From assembly GCA_052169395.1 (NCBI GenBank), contig JBQNCN010000001.1:496001-560000 (forward strand): DNA of 64,000 bases, given 5' to 3'. Below, one piece after another: positions 16,324 to 24,684 of this stretch. The notes under the pieces are model-generated. The model searched no databases and had not been told where the DNA came from. It saw only the letters and a list, made by a program, of their open reading frames with translations. The translations under genes and the position numbers were made by a program. This DNA is from Fimenecus sp052169395. Lineage in GTDB: Bacteria > Bacillota > Clostridia > Oscillospirales > Acutalibacteraceae. Each line of letters starts with the position of its first letter. The first letter of the stretch is position 1.

Positions 16324-18654
16324 TTACTTTTTATTCTCCTGCATTATGAAAGCTTCAAAAATATCTCCCTCTTTAATATCTTGATATTTTTCAAGACCGA
16401 TCCCACACTCATAACCTGACGCCACATCTTTAACATCATCTTTAAATCTTCTGAGTGAAGAAATTAAATCCTCTGTTATTACAATGCCGTCTCTTACAAG
16501 TCTTATCTGTGCATTTCTTGTAATTTTACCTTCAAGAACATAAGAACCTGCAATAACGCCGGAACTTGAAAGCTTAAATACGGAACGTACCTCTGCTCTG
16601 CCAAGTTGAACCTCTGTAAATTCAGGTGCAAGCATACCTTTTATCGCTGCCTGCATTTCATCAATACAATCATAAATAATTCTATATGTTCTTATATCAA
16701 CACCGTCTCTTTCAGCAAGTGTTTTTGCCACACTATCAGGTCTTACATCAAAACCTACAATAATTGCATTTGAAGCATTTGCAAGCATAACATCACTTTC
16801 AGATATTGCACCAACGCCTCCATGCATAACTTTTACCTTGACTTCTTCATTTGAAAGTTTTTCAAGATTTTGTGAAACCGCCTCAACAGAACCCTGAACA
16901 TCTGCCTTAACAATTAAATTAAGTTCCTTAAGCTCTCCCTCGTTTATAGAATCAAAAAGATTGTCAAGTGTTACTTTATGACAACGATTGAATTCTTCTT
17001 CCTTTTGTTCCTGCTTTCTCTGTTCAACAAGCTCTCTTGCAAGTTTTTCATCTGAAACCGCATCAAATATATCACCTGCTTGCGGGACATCACTTAAACC
17101 CATAATTTCAACAGGAACCGATGGTCCCGCTTCTTTAAGATTAAATCCTCTTTCATTGTGCATTGTGCGAACTCTACCTACTGAAGTTCCTGCAACTACA
17201 ATATCGCTCAGATGAAGAGTTCCATTCTGAACTAAAAGAGTTGCAATAGGTCCCCTACCCTTATCAAGCTTTGCTTCAATTACAACACCTTTTGCCGCTC
17301 TTGCAGGATTCGCCTTCATCTCAAGCATATCCGCAACAAGCAAAATATTTTCAAGCAGCTTATCTATTCCATCCTTAGTCTTTGCGGAAACAGGCACACA
17401 TATAACATCACCGCCCCATTCTTCAGGGACAAGTTCATAATTCGTAAGTTCCTGCAAAATTTTCTGCGGATTTGCTCCTGGCTTATCCATCTTATTTATT
17501 GCAACAATCACCTGAACATTTGCCGCTTTTGCATGATTTATCGCTTCTACAGTCTGCGGCATAATACCATCATCTGCAGCAACAACAAGCACTGCAATAT
17601 CCGTTGCCATAGCTCCTCTTGCTCTCATTGCAGTAAAAGCGGAATGGCCGGGAGTATCCAAAAATGTTACCTGTCTATCTCCCACATTAACACGATAAGC
17701 GCCAATTGCCTGAGTTATTCCCCCTGCTTCGGTTGAGGTAACATCAGTATTTCTTATTGCATCAAGAATTGAAGTTTTTCCATGGTCAACATGACCCATA
17801 ACAACAACAACGGGGTCTCTTGTTTCAAGATTTTCATCAGTATCCTCAGTGCTGTCTATAATTTGTTCCTCAATAGTAATATGAATTTCTTTCTTAACCT
17901 TTGCACCAAGTTCCTCCGCCACTATTGCAGCAGTATCAAAATCTATATTGTCATTAACACCTGCCATAACGCCTTCTGACATAAGCTTTTTAATTACCTC
18001 TGCCGCTGTCATTTTAAGTCTTGAAGCAAATGCACCTACTGAAATTTCATCCGGAATTTCAACTGTTATAGGCTTGTTCTTGCGCTGTGCCTGAATTCTT
18101 TTAAGTCTATCAGCCTCAGTTTCACGCTTTTTGCTGCGCATTCCCTTGGTATTTCTGTATTGCTTACTCTTTTGATTAAGCTTTTGCTTTTTAAGAGTTG
18201 TATCATAAGTTTTACCTGAACTGGGTCCTAAATTCTCATACTTTTCATTATATTTATCAAGATCAATAGCACTACCTCTTGTATCAATAAGATGAATTTC
18301 ACCCTTGGTTTTAGGCTGTTGTGTAGGATTCGCATTTTTTTCTTTCTTTTTAAAAGGTGCAGTCCCCACCTTTTCTGAAGTTTTTTGCTTTGATTCAGAT
18401 TTAGGCTTTTCTTCAATCTTTTTTTCAGATTTGTTATTCATCATATTAAAATAACGTGTCATACTTTCAGGTTTATATTTTTTTGATACAATGTCAAACA
18501 ATAAATCAAGATCATCATGGTCAAGTGAAGCCGTTGTAGAGCTTATTTTCTTATCAAAATGTTTTGCATACACATCCAAAACATCCTTTGCACCAAATCT
18601 ATCTCCAAAATTTCTACTGAATTCCGAAACCTTAAGTTTCTTTTCTTTTATCAT
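16324..18654 (-). CDS. infB: Translation initiation factor IF-2
   Basis: 776 residues. A lysine-rich linker N-terminus, an IF2_N domain (about 195-250), then the GTPase domain with G1 GHVDHGKTS (about 287-295), DTPGHSAF and NKMDKP, followed by domains II, III and IV with EVRSVFKLSSSGVIAGSYVL. It delivers initiator tRNA to the 30S subunit. It overlaps ylxQ by 4 bp. The N-terminal region is comparatively short and low-complexity, as in other Clostridia. Confidence 0.98.
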   Translation of the reverse strand: MIKEKKLKVSEFSRNFGDRFGAKDVLDVYAKHFDKKISSTTASLDHDDLDLLFDIVSKKYKPESMTRYFNMMNNKSEKKIEEKPKSESKQKTSEKVGTAPFKKKEKNANPTQQPKTKGEIHLIDTRGSAIDLDKYNEKYENLGPSSGKTYDTTLKKQKLNQKSKQYRNTKGMRSKKRETEADRLKRIQAQRKNKPITVEIPDEISVGAFASRLKMTAAEVIKKLMSEGVMAGVNDNIDFDTAAIVAEELGAKVKKEIHITIEEQIIDSTEDTDENLETRDPVVVVMGHVDHGKTSILDAIRNTDVTSTEAGGITQAIGAYRVNVGDRQVTFLDTPGHSAFTAMRARGAMATDIAVLVVAADDGIMPQTVEAINHAKAANVQVIVAINKMDKPGANPQKILQELTNYELVPEEWGGDVICVPVSAKTKDGIDKLLENILLVADMLEMKANPARAAKGVVIEAKLDKGRGPIATLLVQNGTLHLSDIVVAGTSVGRVRTMHNERGFNLKEAGPSVPVEIMGLSDVPQAGDIFDAVSDEKLARELVEQRKQEQKEEEFNRCHKVTLDNLFDSINEGELKELNLIVKADVQGSVEAVSQNLEKLSNEEVKVKVMHGGVGAISESDVMLANASNAIIVGFDVRPDSVAKTLAERDGVDIRTYRIIYDCIDEMQAAIKGMLAPEFTEVQLGRAEVRSVFKLSSSGVIAGSYVLEGKITRNAQIRLVRDGIVITEDLISSLRRFKDDVKDVASGYECGIGLEKYQDIKEGDIFEAFIMQENKK

Positions 18655-18959
18655 ATATTTCCCTCCGAAAGCAATACATCAAGTTTTTTTGAAAATCCCA
18701 AGTCATTTACTGAAATAACCGATACAGCTCTTTTTCCCAATGCAAGTCCCAAATCCGTACCATCATATTCAGCTATTATAATTTTAATATCTACATCCGC
18801 AATTCCGCTTATTTCGTCTAAAAGCCTATTTGATGCATCTGATGAAAAAATCACCATACAAGCTTTTTTATTTTTCAAGCTTTGTTTCACCGCATCGTGT
18901 CCTACAGAAAGTCTTTGTGCCTTTCGGCAAAGTCCTATCTCATTCAAAAACTTATTCAT
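18651..18959 (-). CDS. ylxQ: L7Ae-family RNA-binding protein (YlxQ-like)
   Basis: 102-residue L7Ae/L30e/Gadd45-fold protein, the small K-turn-binding-type homologue encoded between ylxR and infB in Firmicutes. The N-terminal IGLCRKAQRLSVGHDAVKQS is diagnostic. It overlaps both neighbours (ylxR by 8 bp, infB by 4 bp). Its precise function in bacteria is not established. Confidence 0.9.
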   Translation of the reverse strand: MNKFLNEIGLCRKAQRLSVGHDAVKQSLKNKKACMVIFSSDASNRLLDEISGIADVDIKIIIAEYDGTDLGLALGKRAVSVISVNDLGFSKKLDVLLSEGNI

Positions 18960-19248
18960 TATTATCCTGATTATAACAGAAAATTTCTTTTTCTATCTGC
19001 TCATAAACAATTTTCGGCACTTTTACTTCAAACACTTTATCAAGTCTTCCGCTCTTTACCGCTTTTTTAAGACAATCCGAATTTTTGCAAATATAAGCGC
19101 CTCTTCCGTTTGCCTTACCGGTAAGGTCTAAAAACGTTTCTCCTTCAGGACTTCTTACCACACGAGCAAGTTCCTTTTTAGGAAACTGTTCCATACAACC
19201 GAGACACTTACGCAATGGAATTTTACGGGTTTTCATTTCAGCCCTCAA
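18952..19248 (-). CDS. ylxR: YlxR/RnpM family RNA-binding protein (DUF448)
   Basis: 98 residues. Family marks RKCLGCMEQFPKKELARVVR at about 9-28 and GRGAYICKNSDCLKKAVKSG-type sequence in the middle. Homologues bind RNase P RNA and modulate tRNA processing. It lies in its conserved position between nusA (11-bp overlap) and ylxQ. Confidence 0.92.
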   Translation of the reverse strand: MRAEMKTRKIPLRKCLGCMEQFPKKELARVVRSPEGETFLDLTGKANGRGAYICKNSDCLKKAVKSGRLDKVFEVKVPKIVYEQIEKEIFCYNQDNNE

Positions 19249-20296
19249 AATATCCGCTTTCAGGCTGAATATCTATCTTCCAACCTGTAAGCCTTGCCGC
19301 AAGCCTTGCATTTATACCCTTATTTCCTATGGCAAGCGACAGCTGCCCGTCAGGAACAAGCACCTTGCATGCATGCACCATATCGTCCGTAATTTCAACA
19401 CTTGAAACATCTGCAGGAGCAAGTGCAGCCGCTATAAAATCCTCAGGTGTTTCCGAATATAAAATCACATCTATTTTTTCTCCGCCTAAAATATCTACAA
19501 TCTTATTCACTCTTGTCCCTCTCGGTCCTATACAGGCACCTATCGGATCAACATCTTCATTCTTTGAAGAAACGGCAATTTTTGCACGTTGACCTGCCTC
19601 ACGAGAAACTGATTCGATAATTACATCTCCATCAAAAATTTCAGGTACTTCAGCCTCAAACAGTCTTTTAACAAGTCCTGAATGAGTTCTTGAAATTCTT
19701 ATCCTAGGTCCTTTTTCAGTTGCGGTAACCTCTGAAATATAAACCTTTATAAGCTGACCTGCATAAAGTCTTTCACCCGGAATCTGCTCTTTTTCAGGCA
19801 AAAACGCCTCACCATGTCCTATTGAAACCGTCGCATTTCCAGTTGTATCATCAACACTTATAACCTTTGCAGTTACAAGCTCATCTTTTTTAGATTCAAA
19901 TTCCTCTAAAACTCTGCCCTTTTCAGCGTCGTTAATTCCCTGTCTTAAAACATGCTTACAAGTTGTTGCGGCAATTCGCCCAAAAGAATCCGTATCAAGC
20001 TCAACCTCTAAAATTTCGCCCGCTTTTATATTTTTATTGAATTTTTTAGCTTCCGATACATCAATTTCCGTTTCAGAATCAGTTATTTCTCCATCACGCA
20101 CAACATTTTTACGCAAAAGAACCTTGACAGATTTCTTTTCCGGATCAATTTCACAGGTTATAGCGGTTTTCCCTCCATATTCCTTACCTACCGCCGTGCT
20201 TACAGCCGTGGCAATTTTATCAAAAAGCACATCCGTCGGAATGCCCTTTGCCTTCTCAAGAAGCTCCGCAGCCTCAAAAAATTCCGCATTATTCAT
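19238..20296 (-). CDS. nusA: Transcription termination/antitermination factor NusA
   Basis: 352 residues: an N-terminal RNA-polymerase-binding domain, an S1 domain (about 133-200, with LVTAKVISVDDTTGNATVSIG), then two KH domains with the signature GACIGPRGTRVNKI and SLAIGNKGINARLAARLTGWKIDI. Lacks the C-terminal acidic repeats of enterobacterial NusA, as usual in Firmicutes. Overlaps rimP by 8 bp. Confidence 0.97.
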   Translation of the reverse strand: MNNAEFFEAAELLEKAKGIPTDVLFDKIATAVSTAVGKEYGGKTAITCEIDPEKKSVKVLLRKNVVRDGEITDSETEIDVSEAKKFNKNIKAGEILEVELDTDSFGRIAATTCKHVLRQGINDAEKGRVLEEFESKKDELVTAKVISVDDTTGNATVSIGHGEAFLPEKEQIPGERLYAGQLIKVYISEVTATEKGPRIRISRTHSGLVKRLFEAEVPEIFDGDVIIESVSREAGQRAKIAVSSKNEDVDPIGACIGPRGTRVNKIVDILGGEKIDVILYSETPEDFIAAALAPADVSSVEITDDMVHACKVLVPDGQLSLAIGNKGINARLAARLTGWKIDIQPESGYFEG

Positions 20297-20807
20297 TATT
20301 AGTTTCTCCTTGTTTCAAGTTATTTCTTAAAGCGTTCTCAAAATCAAATACTGTTGTTATTTTTGACGCCTCTTTTCTTTCAAAACATAAAGATGACCCG
20401 TCTTCAAGCAAAACCGTTACCATTCCCCTGTCATAATCCTTTAAAACGCATTCATGAGTCCTTTTGTTTTCATAAGGTCTTATCAGCTTAACCAATATTT
20501 TATTGTCAATATATTTTTTAAACTGGAAATCTCTTGTAAGTTCTCTTTCAGCACCCGGAGAGCTTACCTGAAGACTGTATTGAACATCAATCGGGTCAAG
20601 CTCATCAAGCGGCTTATCAATTGCCTCACTCATTTTAACGCAATCCTCAATCCCGATACTGTCGTTCTCCCTGTCAATAAAAAGTCTTAAATAGTAGCTT
20701 CCGCCCTCTTTAACAAAACGAACATCCCATAAAAGCAACCCAAGATCTGCAGCAATAGGCTCGGCTATTTCCCATACACTTTCATTAACGCTTTTTTTTA
20801 GCGACAT
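20289..20807 (-). CDS. rimP: Ribosome maturation factor RimP
   Basis: 172 residues (usual 150-170); 30S maturation factor with an N-terminal alpha/beta domain (WEIAEPIAADLGLLLWDVRF, YLRLFIDRE, IEDCVKMSEAID) and a C-terminal SH3-like domain with YSLQVSSPGAERELTR. First gene of the long operon running to ribF; GAGGTG lies just before its ATG. Its leader contains a promoter followed by a terminator-like hairpin. Confidence 0.95.
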   Translation of the reverse strand: MSLKKSVNESVWEIAEPIAADLGLLLWDVRFVKEGGSYYLRLFIDRENDSIGIEDCVKMSEAIDKPLDELDPIDVQYSLQVSSPGAERELTRDFQFKKYIDNKILVKLIRPYENKRTHECVLKDYDRGMVTVLLEDGSSLCFERKEASKITTVFDFENALRNNLKQGETNNE

Positions 20808-20821
20808 TCAACACCTCTTAC

Positions 20822-20906
20822 TTAAAAAATTGTGAGAGCGGAAACCGCTCTCACAAGAAAAGTTCATCTACAATCGTATAATAACACAGTTATTATTTAA
20901 AATCAA
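20822..20906 (-). promoter_or_regulatory. Promoter and terminator-like leader hairpin of the nusA-infB operon
   Basis: Minus strand, between lexA and rimP: TTGATT (20906-20901), 17-bp spacer, TATTAT (20883-20878). Transcription starting near 20871 soon meets the hairpin GTGAGAGCGG-TTT-CCGCTCTCAC (20831-20855), followed by ATTTTTT, 15 nt before the rimP SD. It may be only the lexA terminator, or an attenuator read through under NusA control. Confidence 0.65.
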
Positions 20907-20916
20907 GCCTTAAGCT

Positions 20917-21504
20917 TCAATAATAGCGCATTAAACCTATTACACGACCTAAAATTTCAACATCGGTTGAAATGATAGGCTCAAAGGCATCATTTTCAGG
21001 CTGAAGCCGTATATGAGTACCCTCATCAAAAAAACGCTTAACAGTTGCACTGTCATCTAAAAGTGCAACGACAATTTCACCGTTTGATGCCGTAGGAGTC
21101 TGCTCAACAACTACAATATCTTTTGGCAAAATCCCCGCATTTTTCATACTTTCGCCCTTTACTCTTAATGCAAAAAGAGTTTTTTCAGCACCCGAATGGC
21201 TTGAAAACGGAACATACCCTTCAATATTTTGTACCGCCAAAATAGGCTCGCCTGCGGCAACGGTACCGACAAGCGGAATTGTCTTCATATTTTCGGAATC
21301 TGTTGAAACACGAATCGTGCGTTTCTTGTTGGGGTCTTTTTCTATATATCCCGCTTTTTCAAGCGCAGCAAGGTTTGCCTGAACGGACGAAGTGGAGCGA
21401 AGCCCTACCCTCGCACCGATTTCACGAACGGTCGGCGGCACGCTGCCTTGTCGCTCAACTAAAAAATCATAAATTTTTTTTTGAACCTCTGTTATTTCCT
21501 GCAT
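20917..21504 (-). CDS. lexA: LexA SOS repressor
   Basis: 195 residues from the ATG at 21504 (GGAG six bases upstream; the in-frame TTG at 21516 would overlap that site). N-terminal winged HTH (TVREIGARVGLRSTSSVQANLAALEKAG), C-terminal S24 autoprotease with cleavage site Ala84-Gly85 in TVAAGEP, Ser119 in GESM and Lys156 in SATVKRFF: self-cleavage should work on RecA-ssDNA. The promoter carries three operator-like sites, so it is probably autoregulated. Confidence 0.97.
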   Translation of the reverse strand: MQEITEVQKKIYDFLVERQGSVPPTVREIGARVGLRSTSSVQANLAALEKAGYIEKDPNKKRTIRVSTDSENMKTIPLVGTVAAGEPILAVQNIEGYVPFSSHSGAEKTLFALRVKGESMKNAGILPKDIVVVEQTPTASNGEIVVALLDDSATVKRFFDEGTHIRLQPENDAFEPIISTDVEILGRVIGLMRYY

Positions 21505-21514
21505 AGTGTTCTCC

Positions 21515-21609
21515 AAACATTTGTTCTTTTATTTAAATGTATAATAACATACTTATAAAAAATAAGCAAACAAATGTTCTTATGTAAAGTCTTGCAAACT
21601 AATGTTTGC
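21515..21609 (-). promoter_or_regulatory. lexA promoter with three LexA-box-like sites
   Basis: Minus-strand TTGCTT (21569-21564), 17-bp spacer, TATTAT (21546-21541). Sites of the form AAAC/GAAC-N4-GTTC/GTTT lie at 21515-21526 (AAACATTTGTTC), 21568-21579 (AAACAAATGTTC, next to the -35) and 21594-21609 (GCAAACTAATGTTTGC, 6-bp arms). This matches the Gram-positive SOS box GAAC-N4-GTTC with one or two deviations. Confidence 0.8.
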
Positions 21610-21705
21610 CTGGATAATTTAGATTTTTCATGTTATATTATTAATGTAAATAATTTAAATTTTCAAAAAAATATTATACAATTTAATCATTATTTATTTC
21701 TTACC

Positions 21706-21730
21706 GGAGGTGAGTCCCATGTACAATTAA
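21706..21730 (+). other. Three-codon mini-ORF with a strong ribosome-binding site
   Basis: GGAGGTGA at 21706-21713 is followed after a normal gap by ATG TAC AAT TAA (21719-21730). Either a chance site, a leader peptide, or the stump of a gene whose body has been lost. The surrounding 21610-21790 holds nothing else I can support. Confidence 0.35.
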
Positions 21731-21791
21731 AAATTATGTAAAATAAAATATTTTTTCAAAAGTAAATAATTGATTTAAAAGGAGAATTTTT

Positions 21792-21905
21792 ATGAAGAAA
21801 GCAATATCAATACTATTGTCTATAATATTTTTCTGCCAATTAACAGTAATTTCTTTTGCAAACGACAATTCTAAATTTACCATATATGAAAAAACATATT
21901 ACTAA
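21792..21905 (+). pseudogene. Secretion-signal fragment (37 codons) truncated upstream of the next ORF
   Basis: AAAGGAG precedes an ATG starting MKKAISILLSIIFFCQLTV, a good Sec signal peptide with a possible cleavage after SFA. The frame stops after 37 codons, and the last 20 bp overlap the start of the following ORF in another frame. It looks like the 5' end of a secreted-protein gene whose remainder was deleted or replaced; a functional tiny secreted peptide cannot be excluded. Confidence 0.5.
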
Positions 21906-22392
21906 TATATTAATTGTTGTTGTTTGTATTATTTCCATATTTTTGTTTTATTTTCATTTTTTCCCTGCAAATGAAGTTTATAAACAAAATTTGAAAATGA
22001 ATTATAAAAAACAGTGGTTTTCACCGTTTACCTATGAAACTCTGCGTGGAAAATACTCAACGCCTTCGGAGCTTAATGAGGTTAACGAAACAATTTCAAA
22101 TATAGAATACACTCTCGGATTTCATGGAAATATGTCCGACTTTAATAGACCCGATATTTACAGAGACAAGCTGATAAATTATTCTCCCAACAAAGATTTT
22201 TATTCCGTATTCAGTGACTTAAAGGTGATAAAATTTAGTAAAATTTTAAACAGCGGATACCTGTGGTTCAGCTATTCTTACTTCGCATATACAGACGGCA
22301 GGGAAGTGGGCTGTTCCGATTTTCTCGCCTGTGCAAAGTTGAAAAAAATCAACAATAAATGGGTTGCAGTTGATTTTTTAGTTCCAATTTAA
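21886..22392 (+). CDS. Unknown membrane-anchored protein
   Basis: 168 residues from the ATG at 21886 (MKKHITNILIVVVC): one N-terminal hydrophobic segment (about 7-25) and a soluble, presumably extracellular domain rich in Tyr/Phe/Asn. I do not recognise the fold; the ending has DGREVGCSDF, CAKLKKINNKWVAVDFLVPI, suggestive of a beta-rich domain. No Shine-Dalgarno of its own; it starts within the preceding signal-peptide fragment, one frame away, so the pair may be the two halves of a rearranged gene. The longer frame from 21856 lacks initiation support. Confidence 0.5.
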   Translation: MKKHITNILIVVVCIISIFLFYFHFFPANEVYKQNLKMNYKKQWFSPFTYETLRGKYSTPSELNEVNETISNIEYTLGFHGNMSDFNRPDIYRDKLINYSPNKDFYSVFSDLKVIKFSKILNSGYLWFSYSYFAYTDGREVGCSDFLACAKLKKINNKWVAVDFLVPI

Positions 22393-22494
22393 CATGTTAT
22401 ATATTAAATTAAAAAATATATAGCATATATCTTATTCTATTTTATTAATTAAATTTTTAAGGCAACCAATTTTAAAAATTTTAAAGGCAACACT

Positions 22495-22522
22495 TGACAA
22501 CCAACATATAACACAGTATAAT
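22495..22522 (+). promoter_or_regulatory. Promoter of tRNA-fMet
   Basis: TTGACA (22495-22500), 16-bp spacer, TATAAT (22517-22522), 11 bp before the tRNA. Confidence 0.85.
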
Positions 22523-22533
22523 ACTTTACACAT

Positions 22534-22609
<76 letters not shown>

Positions 22610-22745
22610 TTCAAAAAACCTTGATATATAGCGGTTTATAGACTTATTGCTGTATGTTGAGGTTTTTATTTTTTACTTAAAAACCATCATTTTCTAACAC
22701 TTTTTCAACCTACTTTAAATGAATTACTCATAGCGGTTGCAAAAA
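22610..22745 (+). repeat. tRNA-linked repeat, copy B (behind tRNA-fMet)
   Basis: Starts right after the CCA. Shares with copy A (3150-3296, minus strand) the blocks GATATATAGCGG, GCTGTAT, TTGAGGTTTTT, TTTTTCAACCTA and CATAGC, in the same order and spacing. The first ~60 bases form an imperfect stem. The rest of the gap to 22922 shows no gene; it contains only AT-rich sequence and the leader of bcp. Confidence 0.75.
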
Positions 22746-22922
22746 TTAACTCGTAATGAGCAATTAAAATATATTTATTATGTTTAATTTTCGGCACATT
22801 AATCTGTGTATTAGCTTACTTTTAAAATTATAATCATATATTAAAAGAATAACCTTTTTTCTTCAATAGTAAACAAGAGGCTATTTATATTAAAAAATAA
22901 TATAAATTCAAAGGAGAAATAA

Positions 22923-23381
22923 ATGTTGGAAATCGGAATCAAAGCCCCTGACTTCTCGCTTCCAAATCAAAACGGTGAAACTGTAAAACTTTCAAATTTC
23001 ATTGGTAAAAAAGTAATACTCTATTTTTATCCTAAAGATATGACATCGGGTTGTACAAAACAAGCATGCGGATTTGCAGACCTATATCCGCAGATAACTG
23101 AACAAAATTCAGTGATTTTAGGTATAAGCAAAGACAGTATTTCATCGCATAAAAAATTTGAAGAAAAATATGAGCTTCCATTCACTCTTTTATCGGATAC
23201 GGAGCTTTCCGTAATTAAAGACTATGATGTGTGGAAAGAAAAGAAAAATTACGGCAAAACCTATATGGGTATTGTAAGAACCACATATTTAATTGATGAA
23301 AAAGGAATCATAATCAAAGCAATGGACAAAGTAAAAGCTGCAGAAAATCCTCAGCAAATGCTTATTGAAATAACAAAATAA
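22923..23381 (+). CDS. bcp: Thioredoxin-dependent thiol peroxidase (Bcp/PrxQ)
   Basis: 152-residue peroxiredoxin reducing H2O2 and organic hydroperoxides. APDFSLPNQNGE at the N-terminus; peroxidatic Cys in the DMTSGCTKQACGF segment (about 40-52), with the second cysteine five residues on as in PrxQ. The C-terminal RTTYLIDEKGII is typical. AAAGGAG lies before the ATG. Monocistronic; shares a bidirectional terminator with rlmH. Confidence 0.94.
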   Translation: MLEIGIKAPDFSLPNQNGETVKLSNFIGKKVILYFYPKDMTSGCTKQACGFADLYPQITEQNSVILGISKDSISSHKKFEEKYELPFTLLSDTELSVIKDYDVWKEKKNYGKTYMGIVRTTYLIDEKGIIIKAMDKVKAAENPQQMLIEITK

Positions 23382-23413
23382 AGAGGTGAAAGAATTTTCT
23401 TCACCTCTTTATT
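23378..23413. terminator. Bidirectional terminator between bcp and rlmH
   Basis: AAATAAAGAGGTGAA pairs with TTCACCTCTTTATTT around GAATTTTC-type loop bases; convergent genes on both sides, the stem overlapping both stop-codon regions. Confidence 0.85.
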
Positions 23414-23891
23414 TATGATATTTTCCACCATTTTGAATTTCATAAGCTCTATAAAGTTGTTCAAAAAACATCGCCCTAAAAAGCTCATGTGGAAAAGTCA
23501 TTTTTGAAAACGAAATCTTAACATCTACATATTGTTTTATTTCTGAAGATAATCCGAAGGAACTTCCAATAATAAAACAAACGGAACTTTTACCTAAAAG
23601 TGCTGTATCTGCAAGCATTTTTGAAAATTTTTCACTTGAAAACTCCTTACCTTCAACACAAAACGCAACAACATATGCTCCTTTAGGAATAGCCTTTTTA
23701 ATTTCTGCACCTTCTTTTAAAAGCGCTTTTTCTATTTCAATCCTTGACGGATTTTTAGAAAGTCTTTCAGGCTTTATTTCAAGTTCTTTAAAATTACAAA
23801 ATGCGGAAAGTCTTTTTATATATTCATTGCAAAGTTCTCTTATTTCGATTTTTTTGATTTTATCAAGAGCTATCAACGTTATATTACGCAT
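23409..23891 (-). CDS. rlmH: 23S rRNA pseudouridine(1915) N3-methyltransferase
   Basis: 160-residue SPOUT methyltransferase. SAM-binding trefoil knot residues: FIIGSSFGLSSEI and the C-terminal SKMTFPHELFRAMFFEQLYRA, with the universal ending GGKYHK. Start ATG directly abuts the walJ stop, so the two are co-transcribed. Confidence 0.96.
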   Translation of the reverse strand: MRNITLIALDKIKKIEIRELCNEYIKRLSAFCNFKELEIKPERLSKNPSRIEIEKALLKEGAEIKKAIPKGAYVVAFCVEGKEFSSEKFSKMLADTALLGKSSVCFIIGSSFGLSSEIKQYVDVKISFSKMTFPHELFRAMFFEQLYRAYEIQNGGKYHK

Positions 23892-24683
23892 TTAAAATAC
23901 CATAGCTTTTTCATCCCATTCCGGTTTTGCCACTTTTAAAATAAAATCAGAATTTTCAGTCGCTCCTAAATTTTCAAGAGTATTTTTAGTTTCTAAAAAT
24001 GCAATTTGAGGCAAATTATTCTGTTGACTTAAATGACCTAAAATAAACCTTTGACAGCCGTTTTCAAGAAGTTCACTTGAAAAACTTGACGATACCTCAT
24101 TTGAAAGATGCCCTCTTTCACCTAAAATCCTTAACACAAGATTATATGGATACGGTCCACATTTCAACATTGATACATCATAATTTGATTCCAAAAGTAC
24201 AGTTTCAACACCTAAAAGTGCATTTTTCATCTCCTCGGTTATAATGCCTGTATCAGTTGCTACTGCAAGCTTTCTGTCATCTTCAAAAGTTACGGTATAG
24301 CCGACAGGTTCACTTGCATCATGAGATATTTTAAACGGCTTTATAAAGATATCATCCATATAAACACCTTCATATGACATCTCTCTCAATTCATAGTCTC
24401 CGTTATTAAAACCCTTTCTATAAATTTCTTCACAAGTTCCCTTCGTTGCATAAACAGGCAATTTATGTTTTTTAGCAAAAACACGAAGTCCTGCAATATG
24501 ATCGATATGCTCATGGGTTATAAAAATCGCTTTTAAATTATCAGTATCTGCATCTATTGATGAAAGTGCCTTATCAATGCGCTTTGCCGAAACCCCTGCA
24601 TCAATTAAAATTCCTGTTTTCTTTGTTGAAATATACTCGCAATTTCCCTTTGAGCTTGAAAAAAGCGGACAAAATTTCGGCAT
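23892..24683 (-). CDS. walJ: MBL-fold metallohydrolase (WalJ/YycJ-like)
   Basis: 263 residues, cytoplasmic. Beta-lactamase-fold metal motif THEHIDHIAGL (about 57-67), opening FSSSKGNCEYI, later ATDTGI and LESNYD, HLSNE and LGHLSQQNN. Homologues (WalJ, formerly YycJ) usually lie with walKR and affect cell-wall control and DNA repair; here it instead precedes rlmH, also a common Firmicutes neighbour. Confidence 0.9.
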   Translation of the reverse strand: MPKFCPLFSSSKGNCEYISTKKTGILIDAGVSAKRIDKALSSIDADTDNLKAIFITHEHIDHIAGLRVFAKKHKLPVYATKGTCEEIYRKGFNNGDYELREMSYEGVYMDDIFIKPFKISHDASEPVGYTVTFEDDRKLAVATDTGIITEEMKNALLGVETVLLESNYDVSMLKCGPYPYNLVLRILGERGHLSNEVSSSFSSELLENGCQRFILGHLSQQNNLPQIAFLETKNTLENLGATENSDFILKVAKPEWDEKAMVF

Positions 24684-24684
24684 A

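Noticed and set aside
18559..19131. A 190-codon frame antisense to the 5' end of infB, ylxQ and ylxR.
   Set aside because: It opposes three well-supported overlapping genes, has no ribosome-binding site and a composition typical of antisense shadow.
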